Assembly (NCBI GenBank): GCA_035772405.1
Contig: JAYKKM010000126.1
Coordinates: 186,001 to 250,000 of the forward strand
Origin: Chrysogorgia sp. JL179-B06
Taxonomy: Eukaryota > Cnidaria > Anthozoa > Scleralcyonacea > Chrysogorgiidae
DNA: 64,000 bases
Reading direction: 5' to 3'
The notes below the pieces were generated by a model. The model saw only the letters and a list, made by a program, of their open reading frames with translations, was not told the DNA's origin and did no database searches. The position numbers and the translations under genes were made by a program. Shown here piece after piece: positions 1-12,219 of this stretch (positions within the stretch are counted from its first letter, which is position 1; every line of letters begins with the position of its first letter).

Positions 1-1035
1 TATGAAATGTGAGGCAACACAAAAGACTAGATAATTTGAAGAGGCTCTCACATCTCGAAACGACAGTTTTCTTGATCGTTGATTTTAATTATCTTCAGTA
101 GCTAATTATCACATGTTTATCATTCATGAATGTCGAATACTGTACTAGCTATACCCGGCCAACTTTATATGTTTGTCAGGCGCTTATAGTTGGATAGCCC
201 ATATGAACTGTCGAAAAGTTGTGTTAATTTCACTAAGAAGCTGTTATCGAATCCGAAATTTTTATGTTGAATGTGTAACCGATTGCAAGTCAGTATATAA
301 AAAGTAATGTTTTTACTTTAGGGTAGGCTTAATTTGTGATATGACACTGAGCCGTAACTATAAAAACCGGATTGGATTCATCATGCAGATTCCAGTAAAT
401 ATAATATATTCAGTATACTTTTAAAAAGCAATCTGCAAAAGACGTACCTATACAGCAAACGTATTATTAAATCCAATAGGTCTTACTAAACATTTTATTG
501 ATGACTTAATTGCAACAATTCATTATTGCAATTAGGGCAGTATGCGTATATTTTACCTCAAATAAAGTATCGAAGCTCGCGGTACCCTAGCCTCGGAAAG
601 TTAGCGTATTATTTCGTATCCTTGGCACTTAGTGTATATTATCGGAACATTTAGGCGCCGTAAATCCTGTTAACGATCGAGTTTTCTAATTAACAACAGG
701 AATAGCCCGGAATAATACAAACAGATCGATATTATGGAATTGGCGTTCCATCTGCAGTTAGTCATGCAACGGACGTATGTTGCAGATTAATTGGTCTGAA
801 CATGTTGGTATAATGTCGCATGGTCCGAAGGTGACTGTATCGCGAATTATACACATGACATCGCCGCTATCTTCTACCAAATTAGCCTCCCCACGCTTGG
901 AACAGATTGAAGTGGTCTAGAGCACCCACTCGCTCTAAAGCCAATTACTGGCACCGCGCCGCTAATTGCGCGGGAAATGTTCTCATGAGAAAACTAGTGC
1001 GTTAGCTAGTTTATTATTTGTTGATAGATCGTAAT
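1..1035. other. No gene seen
   Basis: AT-rich sequence with no long open frame and no motif I can name. No repeat boundary was recognised. Confidence 0.5.
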
Positions 1036-1216
1036 TCAACTGATCGATTCATACAGTAAAGCAGTCTGTTGCTTTACACTGAGCCTGGGAACCTTTGAGC
1101 CCCTGACATGAATTGAACCCATATGACACTCTACTATATACCATTGGCATTGACCCTGAGCACGCATAAACCCAGATTGTTGATAGTCAGCAGTGTGTGT
1201 ATTCTTTATTTTTTCA

Positions 1217-1413
<197 letters not shown>

Positions 1414-1897
1414 CGTTATCTTACTATATATTGGTTATATTATAATAACGTTATATTCGTTAACTATATATATTCCCTTTTTATCGTTATTTTTTTATCG
1501 TTGATTTTATATAAATATATCATATATTCCCAATTTATGTAAATGTAAACCATGACCCGGGCTAAGCCATTTAAATGTAAACGCCCCTTTATAGTGGTGT
1601 ACTATAACACGAAAATTGCATTACTTACTGAAAATAGTTTCGCTTTGTATATGACATCGCTTCATTGTACTAGAGTTAGTATCATTCAGCCGAGTAGAAC
1701 TAAAGTAAAATGCGCGGGAACGACGTGTGTTTAAAATAGAATTTTCTTTGCAAAACAAAATAAATGAATAACTAAAGCAAACACAACGGCGACGTTAAGG
1801 TTGATTACATTTTTCACAATAGAATTTTTCAGCCAAAACAAAGAGTATTTATAATTTTAATTTCTGAGTAATTCTCCACCCAGCGAAAACATATTCC

Positions 1898-2042
1898 AAA
1901 GTGAAAAGGTGGTGAACTGCCGAGATTTTTGGTAACGAAATACTTTCGAGCGGAGCCTTCATCTTACTCAGATGAAGGGATCCGCTCGAAACGTCAGTAT
2001 TTTGTTGTTAAAAATCTTGGCAGTTCACCACCTTTTCACTTT
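1898..2042. repeat. Long inverted repeat ending at a (TA)n tract
   Basis: Two arms of about 65-70 nt flank a short palindromic centre near 1970, where CTTCATC is followed by GATGAAGG. The outer arms both carry the sequence AAAGTGAAAAGGTGGTGAAC or its complement. One arm contains the phrase CGCTCGAAACGTCAG, a type of sequence I associate with ends of Penelope-like elements, but no reverse transcriptase is adjacent. A (TA)n run follows at 2100. Confidence 0.75.
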
Positions 2043-2097
2043 GCTATATATCCAAATGACATATGCCTACGCAGCGCTCTACTTTTTTACTACTCTC

Positions 2098-2099
<2 letters not shown>

Positions 2100-2176
<77 letters not shown>
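2100..2176. repeat. (TA)n microsatellite
   Basis: Pure TA dinucleotide run just downstream of the inverted repeat. Confidence 0.97.
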
Positions 2177-2179
<3 letters not shown>

Positions 2180-2602
2180 CGTCGTTTTATATGTTGGGGA
2201 GACTATACAAACGTCAAGACGGCGACGGCATTCTTAACATCATAAACAGTGGCGCGCGCCTTTGAAATCCGATCGTACAATTGTTTGATGGCTTTTGGCT
2301 GTCAGGACGAAATAAGAACACAAGACATTCAAGTAAAAAAGGAGGCATTAAGGATAAAACAGACTAATTAAGCAGGGTGTTTTGCTAGCTTAAACAATTT
2401 TCTTTCTAAACTCTGTTTGCCGTCATAATTTATAATCCAGAACGATAGCGGACATATTCGCTAAAAAGTACAAGGGAAAATTGCACTGATAAATATTAAT
2501 TGTTAATGATAAATGTCTGAGTCGGCATTAATGCATTTGAATTTGATGTACTTTTATGCACTGATGTACAGATGCATTTCCTAATCTTACGTATTTTAGA
2601 AG

Positions 2603-2669
2603 CAGAGGCGTAGCCAGGATTTTCTGTCAAGGGGGGCCAGGAAAAGGAAACCTTCTGGCTACGCCTATG
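2603..2669. mobile_element. 67-bp hAT-type MITE
   Basis: The ends share the inverted motif AGGCGTAGCCAG / CTGGCTACGCCT. The element is flanked by the 8-bp duplication TTTAGAAG at 2595-2602 and 2670-2677. An 8-bp target duplication is the hAT signature. The copy is too small to encode anything and must have been moved by another element's transposase. Confidence 0.75.
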
Positions 2670-2967
2670 TTTAGAAGAGCAAATACCAATATCGAGCGAA
2701 TGCAGGCCCAAACGTTTATGTGTTCTGCGCATCCTACAAGGTTTATGTCCTACATTAGTGTATAAGTTTGGTCAAATGTCGATGGGGTGGAAGTTTGGTC
2801 AAATAAGTTGGGGGAGTCGATGGGGTGGTGTTGGGAGTTTGCAATTGGGATCATCCCTTAGAGTTCAGGTTTAGGTACCTTTCGTCCCTGGTAACTATAT
2901 GTATTTGCTGTTCCTTATATGGAATACGTACTATCAAAATACGTACTATAAGTACCTATATCAAACT

Positions 2968-2998
<31 letters not shown>

Positions 2999-3271
2999 AT
3001 TAATAATAATAAATCACTTATATTGCGCAAATTAGCAAAAAGTTGTTCAAATGCGCATTAATTACGATCATAATTATAGTAAAATATAACTAATTAGTTA
3101 AATCAAGTAAAGTTAGTGAATGCTATTAGAAAAAGTAAGTCTTAAGTGACATCGTAAAATGTGATTATTTCCCTGGCCTACTTTCTTTTTGGTACAAAAC
3201 GTGTTGTGCTACGTAATACAAATCAAATATCTAAAAAGGTTGATGTACTGCCGATAAACAATAACAACCGT

Positions 3272-3568
3272 TCATTGTTCTTCACGACATTGCTCACGGA
3301 TCTTCTCTCTTGCTTCAATTGCGGAGACTCGTTGGGACTTGAACGCAGGGGCATACGGTTTGAGACGGGCTGGGGTTGTGGTTGTGCTCGTCGTCCTGTC
3401 ACACGAGAGCTCTAAGGGGTATAAATGTTGTATTGCTCGTTCTAAGAACGTTTTTCCCGCTCGTAATTTTGCAGATCTTGTGACACCATCACGCCCTTTG
3501 AATAGCTCCTGAACGATGCCGATGGGCCACTTGCCTCTGTTCTTCTCATTATTGCGGATAATTACCAC
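3272..3568 (-). pseudogene. BEL/Pao integrase C-terminal fragment
   Basis: The frame begins with a VIIRNNEKNRGKWPIG segment and continues with KLRAGKTFLERAIQHLYPLE. This is the conserved C-terminal (DUF5641-type) tail that follows the integrase core in BEL/Pao elements. It lies directly beside the protease/RT linker, which shows the internal deletion. It is non-functional as it stands. Confidence 0.75.
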
Positions 3569-4350
3569 TGCTCAGCCGTGGTACGCATAACCGCCCGATG
3601 CGGGATGTAGCAGTCCTTGCCATCCACTTGCTCTGGCGCTTTCCCCGCAAAACCTTGAACGAGTGCTCCTGAATTATCACCGCGTCATAATCTCCAAAAC
3701 TATCACTCTTGCGTAATTTGCACACAAGAGTCTCCAACCGACGCAAGCTGCCACCACGATTATTTGGAAGGGGAGGATGATTCCCCTTCCAAGGCAGTCC
3801 TGTTTCGTACCAGCCACTTGGGTCACGCGTGAGTTGCTCACGAAATTCTGCACACACGTTGTCTTGATCACCCGTTGGTGAATCGAAAAGGCCGAATACG
3901 TCCAGCGCGCAGAGTCTCTCATAATCAGCATCCGAACTCAAAGACAAATAGGCCTGAGACACACCTATTTCGGCACCTGGTGACATAAGAGCCCAATGCA
4001 GCCGAAACGAGTAAACTCTGCCACTGGCTCACCTCGACTTCTAATCCTCATCGGAACACTTGTGCGAATCTTAGCGTGGTCGTTCGCACTCAATATCAGA
4101 TGTACTGGCAATTGAGCGCGGGCGTCGTCGTCATCTATCACCACTCCTCTAAGGTGTAATGTTCCTCCAACACCTGTCGATAGAGAGGATTCTCAAGTGT
4201 CAGCAGTTCCCTCTTTTCCACCTTCGTCACCTCGACATCTAGAAGGAAATTGCCTTTCGTCGACGCCATGCATGGTACCTTGAAAACTTGCATTTTTCTG
4301 GTCGTCACGCCCATCAACATTGCGATTTGCCTTATTGAGATTTGCCTCAT
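3549..4350 (-). pseudogene. BEL/Pao pol fragment (protease to RT linker)
   Basis: Two frames (4138-4350 and 3549-3986) carry GWYETGLPWKGNHPPLPNN and DYERLCALDVFGL. These phrases are characteristic of the segment just before the reverse transcriptase in Pao polyproteins. The frame is broken between the two pieces, and the reverse transcriptase palm is absent. Confidence 0.75.
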
Positions 4351-4556
4351 GCTCCGATTTGTTTCACGAAAGTTGCCGATGCGTAGGAATGACTTGCTCC
4401 GGAGTCCAATAATGCACGGAATAGTTTTCCAGCAACCTTGACTACCACCACAGGGTGAATAACGGTCGTCTTGCCCGCATGATTCACCCTCATTCCTTGT
4501 TCACAACCTTTATCACAAATCGATGTGTGATGTTTCTTGTCACAGTTTAGTTGCAT
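4347..4556 (-). pseudogene. BEL/Pao retroviral-type aspartic protease fragment
   Basis: The frame contains LLDSGASHSYAS. The D-S-G-A motif is the active-site signature of retropepsins. It lies immediately downstream of the zinc-knuckle region, as expected for a gag-pol polyprotein. The frame is interrupted at both ends. Confidence 0.75.
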
Positions 4557-4810
4557 TTGATACTGCTACGACAGTCTGCCGCTCGGTGTTTTTCACTTGT
4601 GCAATTGAAACAAAGGTGTTTGACAGCGAGTATTCTTTTTCTCTCACCTGCCTGAATAATCTTGTCGCAGTTCAATGCCTTGTGGTCTTTGCTCTCGCAG
4701 TAAACGCAGCTTCTCGGTGGCAGTGTGGGGTCTTCCTGGCGTGAGTGAAAGGCTCTCGTGTGCTCTTTGTGACTTGGTTGTATAGGGTTGTTGACAGTCC
4801 ACCTTTGCAA
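4547..4810 (-). pseudogene. BEL/Pao gag zinc-knuckle region
   Basis: The frame shows the cysteine/histidine series CVYCESKDHKALNC and CFNCTSEKHRAADC, with a further Cys-His box in the next frame near 4500. These are CCHC-type knuckles of BEL/Pao gag. N-terminal gag residues probably extend to about 5.6 kb in broken frames rich in Lys and Gln. Confidence 0.75.
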
Positions 4811-5704
4811 TGCTTCAAGAAATTATTTGAAAGTCCACTCCTGCCAGTTTTCATTAGCTTGAGCAAGCTCATTTTTGATGATACTCAGCTTGTCAAATGT
4901 AAAACGCACAGCAGCTCTTTTAGTTTATCAAGAGTCTCTAGTGACTCCACATTGAAGAGCAGCCGATTATAAAAGTCGTGTATTTTCCCCACCTTTCTTT
5001 CGTAAATCGTCGGAAGCTCAAGAATGTTGCGAACATAAGCTCCCACCACTTCGCTAATAGTTTGACCATATCTCTTCTCTAGAACTGCTTTTGCACGTTC
5101 GTAACCCTAGCTCCTCGGTAAAGGGTAGGCCGTTGATCCCCTTTCGCACTTTAAGCTCGATAAGTTCCTTCAAATAGGACAATTTGGTTACAGCGTGCAC
5201 GCTTGATTTGTCGATCTGAATGGAAAATTGTCCCCAGAAACACAGTCAGTCCTGTGGCGTGCCATTAAATTTAGTTATCACAAGTTTGGGCAATATTACC
5301 GCTCCACTACTAGCTCCCAATGGTGTACTTGGTCCACTTATGCTTTCAGATTGTTGTAACTGTTGTACGTTGGTACTCGAGCTTCAACTTGAGTTGTTGC
5401 TGTTCGAAGTCAAGTTGTTCACTGTGTGATCGAGCAATCGCTTCTTCCTGTTGTTTCGTCTTTTGCTCCATGAATTGTCGCTCAAATCATTTTTTTGTTG
5501 ATGACTGTGGAGGGCGTTGGTTTCCTGTTCTTGCAAGATCATATCTTTCAGCAATTTTACAGTCGTCCGCTTGCGAGAGCAGTTCTTCAATATCTCGGCC
5601 TCAGACCTCCACTTCTTCCTCTGACTCACCCTTTGAGAACTTATTTTCTTCGATGTTCTCTTTCAAGTTATTGACGGCACTGCAGTGGTTATGCTTGAAA
5701 TAGA

Positions 5705-8700
5705 AGTTTCATGCCTCTCGGAGGCTTCGCGATCTCGCTTCGCTAGGATCTCATCGGTATTTTCACCCTGAAGCTGAGAGCTTTTAATTCAGTTGACGTT
5801 CATCTCGGTAAATAGTTTGTCCATCGACATAGTTAAAGCCCAGTTTATCACACTCAGATCACAGTGAATATTTAGCTCACAGTTGCTATAGATAATCCCG
5901 TCGGAGGTGCCAATGTGTTGGCGATTGCCTATAAAATAAGTTTCTCCCGACGCTTCACAGCAGGTTGTTATAGTTTAATACGCTCCTTTCATCAAAAACA
6001 GTTTCGCTCGCCTCGAGGTTTTCAGAAAAACAGACTGTCCTCCCCAGTCTCACGTCCACGCGGTCGCTCCCAAACAAATATCTGACACAAGTTCATATCA
6101 CACAAAATTAGCGAATGACCAGTTTCCCACAGCTACAATTCTAGCTAGAAAATCATGAACAGAGTTTAGTGATGTTTATATGAACACTCAACAGAGTTTA
6201 ATCATATTCTCCTTAAATATTACCTCATTTCCACTATCACGACAAATCGGTTATAATTTCATGTTAGGAAGTTCCAAATATATAAGCAATACCTCGTTCT
6301 TTAAAAAATTACCGCTAAACTTTCTGAATAAAAACAGAAGAACGAGGGATAGGATGTACTCAGGTACATTAATGCCTGTCTCCCTCCACGTTCTAGTCAG
6401 CATACTTCCCGCGAGAAACCCGCGCGCGCGTGGCTACAAACATAATGTGTTATAACTTATAGGCGTATTCCTGTCTATTAATAAGGCGTTCTGGTTGTCT
6501 TTGTGCTTTGTATAACTTTTTACTGCGTAATATCCCTGTTATTATAACGTAATATCCCTGTTAGCATATGCGTAATATCCCTGTTAGCATATGGCTTTGC
6601 CTTCTTCACGAAACATGACTCCTTCCTGTCTCTGGATTTACAGTTTGTTTACAATTTTGGGCTAGTCGACATGTCAGTCTGCCACAGCGCAAATATTACA
6701 AATTCACATGTTTGAAAAATGAATATGGAGCAAAGATTATATATTCAGTAAGAATTTATAAAATAGATCACTGCTACATACGACTAACATATATAAATCT
6801 CAGCATAGAGCAATTTCACTGTTAATTTGGGATGGCATTTGAGTTATGCGTGCGATGTTGTCAAGTTACACTATATATATAAATGCTTGTTACACGCATC
6901 CAGCTAGCAATGCGTTTGCTCGATGTATTATAAACCTCGTCATAAACACTTAAATCTACAGTTTGTATAATATTATTGACCATTTGATGAAACTCGAATA
7001 ATGACTTTATAAACATTAGAACGATTTGAGTTATCTGGAATCGTTTATCGTGCTGCTAAAAATCAACAGACACGTTCGACAGGAAATGCTCCAGACCTGT
7101 GAAGTTATTAAATAAAACGTCTAGAATAGCAGAATTGACCATTACTCTATACTCATTACCATCTACTAACTATACAAACACTTCAGTGCTGGATAAACTT
7201 GCGATGCTTTCCCTATGAAGTATTTTGAAACATTGCGCCTAAATTTCAAGTATGCGGATTTGCGTCATGGCCTTATTCATGTGTCAGAGATAACACAGTG
7301 ACTAGGCTGGTGCATATTTGCGCGATGCATTTCTTGTTAAAATATAAAGTTTTCTTTGGCAATGACATACATAAATCCGCGTTATGGTTTTGATAACTTT
7401 GATTCACGATCAAAATTGTTTAAATTGCCTCTGATGTTTTTGTACGCCATCGCAATGGAAATAACAAGCGAAATTAAAGCTGATCGCCGCTGAATTAAAC
7501 TGAACTTACCTGTAGGCTCAAGGATGTAAATGGTGGACCGCATATATTCTTCTCGCATGAAACTCGTTCAACTTGCGGCAGGGTAAAATCGGTTTAATCA
7601 GCAGCTTTTAGTATCCAGATGTGTTATAAATATATGAAAGTTTGTTCTCCAAATTAGGACAGTGAACTTGTTACGTTAGAAATATCATGTTATGCCATCG
7701 TTTGTGGTGTCACGTTCTCTTAAGACAATTAATTTTCATATATCTGGATATCAAACACAAATGGACAACTGTCCTAGTTTGATTCATGTACGCTGATGTC
7801 TGTAGTTATTATATAGCAACAATTACAATTCATTTGATAAAGATTTCGGTTGCCGCGAAGCGAAAATAAGAAAATCTATTATCATGAGGTTTCTTCTCAT
7901 GAATATGGTCACGTGATCGGTTCCCATGGTAACCAAAAGTAATCAATATTGAACATAGACTTATATTACGTTGACCAATACACAAATGGAAATAGAATCT
8001 TACATTTTACATTTTTTGCTGATTTTTGTTGTAATTTCGCTAATTTTGCTTCATTTGAGACTGGGTATGTTAATGTGTGATAACGACGCAATTATTGACG
8101 TTTGACAGCTGCAGGCTCTTTCCAACCATCAACTATCAGCTGTTAGTATAATTTCTGAGCTTAAACGAGCTCTGATTGGCTGACTGGCCAGTAAATCTGA
8201 GACGATAGTCACCGGTGACTATCACTTTACTATGACTACTACTTTACGGTGACGGTGACTATCACTTTACTAGAAATCATACTTGAAAAAGTTTTTTTTG
8301 TAACCAGACTATATTTATTCGTTCCAGTCTCCTCTCGGAATCATCATTTTGATGTATGGTTTCTAAAACACGACGAATTTTTTTTCAAAATGGCGACTAT
8401 ATTATTATAACTAAAAAATCGTCGAAAAGGCTCAAAAACTTAGCATAAATACATTGTATATATCAGGTTTCTCTCAAGATAGAACTGTCTAAGGGTAAGG
8501 AAGTTGTTTATCGTATAATTATTTGTATTTGTACGTCCGTTTTGATCGTAGTGTGTTTTTGAAAGCTGTCCAGCGTGAGAAAACATCGAGCATAACACAG
8601 TTCAAACTGTCTATTTAAAACTTCTCAATTGAATATTCAGTTCAAGCCTGAAATTATACTAAAACAATTAGTCACCTCAGTCTCGGTGATTATCGTTCAA

Positions 8701-9169
8701 CGATAGTCACCTTGACTTCAGTGACTACTTGTTAATTAGTAGAAACTGAGGCTACTCAACTGTTGTCTATTCGTGATAGACCATGATGGCGAAACGCGCT
8801 CAAAACAATGGCAGAAAACTCTCGTTTTCAGATGAGTTTTTTGATAATTTTTTGGAGAATACATGATTTGTAATAGTCCACTAATTTGTTTCTACTAAAA
8901 CAACAAGACGCCTGCTCAGGCGTTCACTCCGCCTGCAGGCAACGAAATATACACAAGGTGGCAAAATAAATGGGGGTTAATGGAACTGCTCAAGACTATA
9001 AAGTCCCTAAATGTCTATTGATGTCATTTGATGTACACAATTCACAAGGAAATTGTGCACGTGCACGTCCCAGTTTCTGACACCGATGACGAAAACAGAC
9101 GCGGCCATTTTAAACCTACGGGCATTTTAAACCTACGGGCAGGCGGAGTAATAAGACAACTCGTCCTCA
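5705..9169. other. No gene seen; scattered short repeats
   Basis: No convincing open frame. A short tandem array lies at 6526-6593. At 8180-8290 and 8690-8730 there are repeated GTGACTATC/GATAGTCAC inverted motifs. A sequence at 8902-8935 resembles the terminal repeat of the element at 57255-61051. Confidence 0.5.
6526..6593. repeat. 23-bp tandem repeat, three copies
   Basis: The unit begins CGTAATATCCCTGTTAGCAT. The first copy differs at its 3' end. No function is apparent. Confidence 0.85.
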
Positions 9170-9230
9170 TTGTCTATGAGCGAATAGTCAACTCAAGCTT
9201 CGCTTTCGTTGTCTATTCGCTCATAGACAA
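9170..9230. repeat. Perfect-arm hairpin
   Basis: TTGTCTATGAGCGAATAG at 9170-9187 is the exact reverse complement of 9213-9230, with a 25-nt loop. Further imperfect pairing extends outward, so it is probably a fold-back element. Confidence 0.85.
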
Positions 9231-9627
9231 CTCGGACTCGTTGTCTAATTGTTAAATATAGAGTTAGTAATGAAAAAAAACAAAATGGCGGAACGCCGCG
9301 GTTTTGCTAAAGTTGCAGAATGAGAAAGAAATTTTTGAAAGTATTAGCTTGATAACACAAAATATCAGTGACAGTGTCTATATTATGAAAAGAATGATAC
9401 CAACTCTCGTCGTATCAGTGCATTCATATACATGATCCGAGCTCATGGAATATAATTGTTAAATATATACTAGTTTTAATAGCGTAGCGTCTGGCTGCTA
9501 TTAATAGCTCAAAATGCGGACAAACAAACCAAATTTGACTCACAAATGATTGCAAATGAGCTATTTCTTTTGTTATGGCCGCAAGAATTATGCACAAACA
9601 TGCTACATGACGATGGAGTGCTATTAA

Positions 9628-9933
9628 AGGTGCCGTCCAGTCCGTTCTGCAATGCATGTCCACGTTTCTGTGCATTATATAAACATTGAACATGAAGTAT
9701 TGCAGATTTGTTTCCCACGCTTGACCTTTTCGGCCTAAAAAGCGTGTTATAAGAAGCTGTTCTGTTCCTAAATGTGGATAATATATTTAACTACCACTCG
9801 CGCCTTCGCCACCTTTGACGAATACTCGCTTTCGAACTGTCGCAAATATTTCGGTTAAAGTTTGTTGACATATGCATGGCGTCCAGCACGTTTGAAATAG
9901 TCACACATGCGCAGAACGGACTGGACGGCACCT
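9628..9933. mobile_element. TTAA-flanked MITE (piggyBac or Kolobok type)
   Basis: The ends are inverted copies of AGGTGCCGTCCAGTCCGTTC, and both ends are bordered by TTAA (9624-9627 and 9934-9937). A TTAA duplication is typical of piggyBac and Kolobok superfamilies. The 306-bp body has no transposase, so it is non-autonomous. Confidence 0.75.
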
Positions 9934-9939
9934 TTAAGG

Positions 9940-10205
9940 AGTGAAGGAAAATTTCTAGTGTGAGAATATATACATTTTAAGTTAAAATGTATATATTTTT
10001 TAAGACCAAATTGCTACCAGTTGCGAAAAATGCAACTTCAAGGCCATCCGGCTGGAATTGATCGCGCGAACCTGTGATGCTATAGGACCACTGAGCTACG
10101 GAGGGCCGTTGCCGCGAGCTAACGTGGTATATTACAAGTAATATTTGGCATTTCACTCGATTAAACTGTATGTTCTAAGCATTTATGGTGAAGGAAAATC
10201 TCGAG
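9940..10205 (-). repeat. tRNA-derived SINE-like repeat, divergent copy
   Basis: Same family as the copies at 30.3-31.1 kb and 32.9-33.4 kb. On the minus strand it has an A-box-like stretch in GTAGCTCAGTGGTCC and a degenerate B box, with the family's 3' body (GGTGAAGGAAAAT on the plus strand). This copy is more degraded than those inside the CACTA-like element. Confidence 0.65.
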
Positions 10206-10658
10206 TGTAAGATTTGTCTAAAAGATAATTATCATGCATGAGGGAAATGTCATCCCGAGGGGTAATATTTCGTCGAATATATTCCGCCTGAGCGGAGGAT
10301 CTATAAATTGTATATTATACCGAAACATAGTATAGCTTACTGGTGTATTCGATATAGTGTGGTACTCGATGATTTATTCACTGGTCACGTGGTACAATAG
10401 TAGCTCTCTGATTGGACAATTTATAGTTGAAGTATATAATCCCCTCGCAAGCGAGGGTGATAATCTCGCCGCGGCAGGGATCCATTTCTCACGAAAGGTT
10501 TGTAAATATATTTATATATTTAAGCGGAGCGGGACCAACTCCTTATAAGGAAGTAAAAAGGCGTTTTGGGGGATCCGTTTGAATCGGACAATATTTTTGC
10601 AACGCGAAGGGCAGCCTTTGGCGAGTGCGTGGTGATCTGACGAAATATACAGAGTGGA

Positions 10659-10980
10659 TTTTACGAAGGGTATACACGTTTGCGTAATGTAATAGGTACG
10701 CGTGTTATGTATTTACTAGACTCGCTAATATCAAATCTGTTTTCAGAATTGAAAACGGTTAAATATTGATCTAGATAACGTTCAAAGTATACGACGAAGC
10801 GGTCGGTCCTTCTGGCTGATTGCCGAGTAATTTCTAAGTACATAACCGTTTTTACGAAGGGTATGCACTGTCTCGTAATATAATAAACACGTATGTTATG
10901 TATTTAGACTCGGTAATTCCAAATCTGTTTTCAGAATTGAAATCGAGTAAATATTAGCCGAGATAACGTTCAAAATCTTA
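10659..10980. repeat. Tandem duplication, about 190-bp period
   Basis: The block beginning TTTTACGAAGGGTATACACG at 10659 recurs from 10850 with point differences. Both blocks share CAAATCTGTTTTCAGAATTG and GATAACGTTCAAA. Confidence 0.8.
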
Positions 10981-10984
10981 TCGA

Positions 10985-11780
10985 CAGAGACTACAAATAC
11001 AAATACGCGGTCTGGGCACTGGGGACAATGGATGGGGAAAAGAAACTCTAGGGGTGGGGTGTAGGGTAGAAAAGGCGAGCGAGGGGATTATTGCGGATTC
11101 GTATATCTAGTATTAGCTAATATACCTCAATTTATGATGTTATTAATAATAAAACACATTCTACATGCAAATTCAGGTTTTTCGGCAGTTCTCACGGATA
11201 TAATGCATCAAGAATTACTCAGCTTTAAATCTTTGATGGCGTTGACTGACTTGTTTGTCGAACTCAAGTAAGATTTGCTATAGCTTGCAGTTATAGGCGA
11301 TATAAGATATCAACACCTCATTTCATTAAGCAGTGTGTAGCATATTACAGTGCAAGTACACTTGTGTGTCTTGGCGACACAATGGCTAAGCTCTTGGGAG
11401 ACAATAATTACGTCAGGTTTTAAACCTAACATGGTTTTGGACATACCAACTAGACTTACGTTCATTGCATGGATGACACCTTTCACATGCGGTACTCTTG
11501 AACATCGGTTATAATTAAAACTTCAGTAAATTCTCAAATCTTTTAGCTGGATATACATGTGCCCTACTAATAGTTTTCTAAAATAGATAAAATACTAGTA
11601 GTAATTAGTATGGGATGGATATGTATAATATGCAATCTATTCTAGTTCTTGCATATAGCCAACAATCCTTACATGATATATTACTAACCAAGTCTGTGAG
11701 GTGAGTCTTCCTTATATACACTAGATTATTTTATATGAAAGTAATTAATAACTGCTTATTGACCGAGTGTGAGTGATATA
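10985..11780. other. No gene seen
   Basis: No open frame of note and no repeat recognised. Confidence 0.5.
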
Positions 11781-11883
11781 AATAACTGCTTATTGACCTC
11801 GCTCGCTAGGTCCGTACTAAAAAAACCTCAGTTCGATATTTCACTGTACAGACCGAACAAGCGAGGTCAATAAGCTGTTTATT
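11781..11883. repeat. Fold-back repeat
   Basis: AATAACTGCTTATTGACCTC near the left edge matches the complement of GAGGTCAATAAGCTGTTTAT at the right edge, with about a 60-nt spacer. A partial copy of the left arm also lies just upstream (about 11750). Confidence 0.75.
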
Positions 11884-12210
11884 ATATGGCCTCAACATAG
11901 TCTGCGTGAGCAGACGGTTGTTTGAGATGTTTTCGACAGCAATTTGGTTGGCTTTCTTGACTTCCGTTCCGCGGTGCATTTGTTGCCGGCTTAACTTTAC
12001 GAACATCCATGAAAAATTTACAGAGCAAATTCAATTCTTCGCGAGGTAGAAATTCTAACTTGAGATTTTTCCTGTTTAATTTTTCAACATATCGATAAAA
12101 AGTTTTTAAATCACTTGGAGTTTTCTTCACAGTATTTACACTCTGCTGTGCTAGTATGAAATTTTCGATCTCCTGCTGGTTATTTGTCGAGCCTTCTTGG
12201 AGCTCATGAT
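11882..12210 (-). pseudogene. Crypton-type (DUF3504) tyrosine recombinase fragment, N-terminal part
   Basis: The minus-strand frame reads through NTVKKTPSDLKTFYRYVEKL and LPREELNLLCKFFMDVRK. This is the N-terminal core-binding segment typical of the KIAA1958/ZMYM-related tyrosine recombinases derived from Cryptons. The catalytic half is absent and the frame ends in unrelated sequence. The domain assignment is from recall of the family, not from a search. Confidence 0.55.
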
Positions 12211-12219
12211 GAGTGAAAA

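Larger units (their letters stand above)
3270..5700 (-). mobile_element. Decayed BEL/Pao LTR retrotransposon
   Basis: A run of minus-strand fragments in the order gag zinc knuckles, aspartic protease, protease/RT linker and integrase C-terminus fits a BEL/Pao polyprotein. Reverse transcriptase, RNase H and the integrase core are missing between the linker at about 3.6 kb and the integrase tail at about 3.5 kb, so there is a large internal deletion. Many stops and frameshifts are present, and no LTRs could be recognised by eye. Confidence 0.8.
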
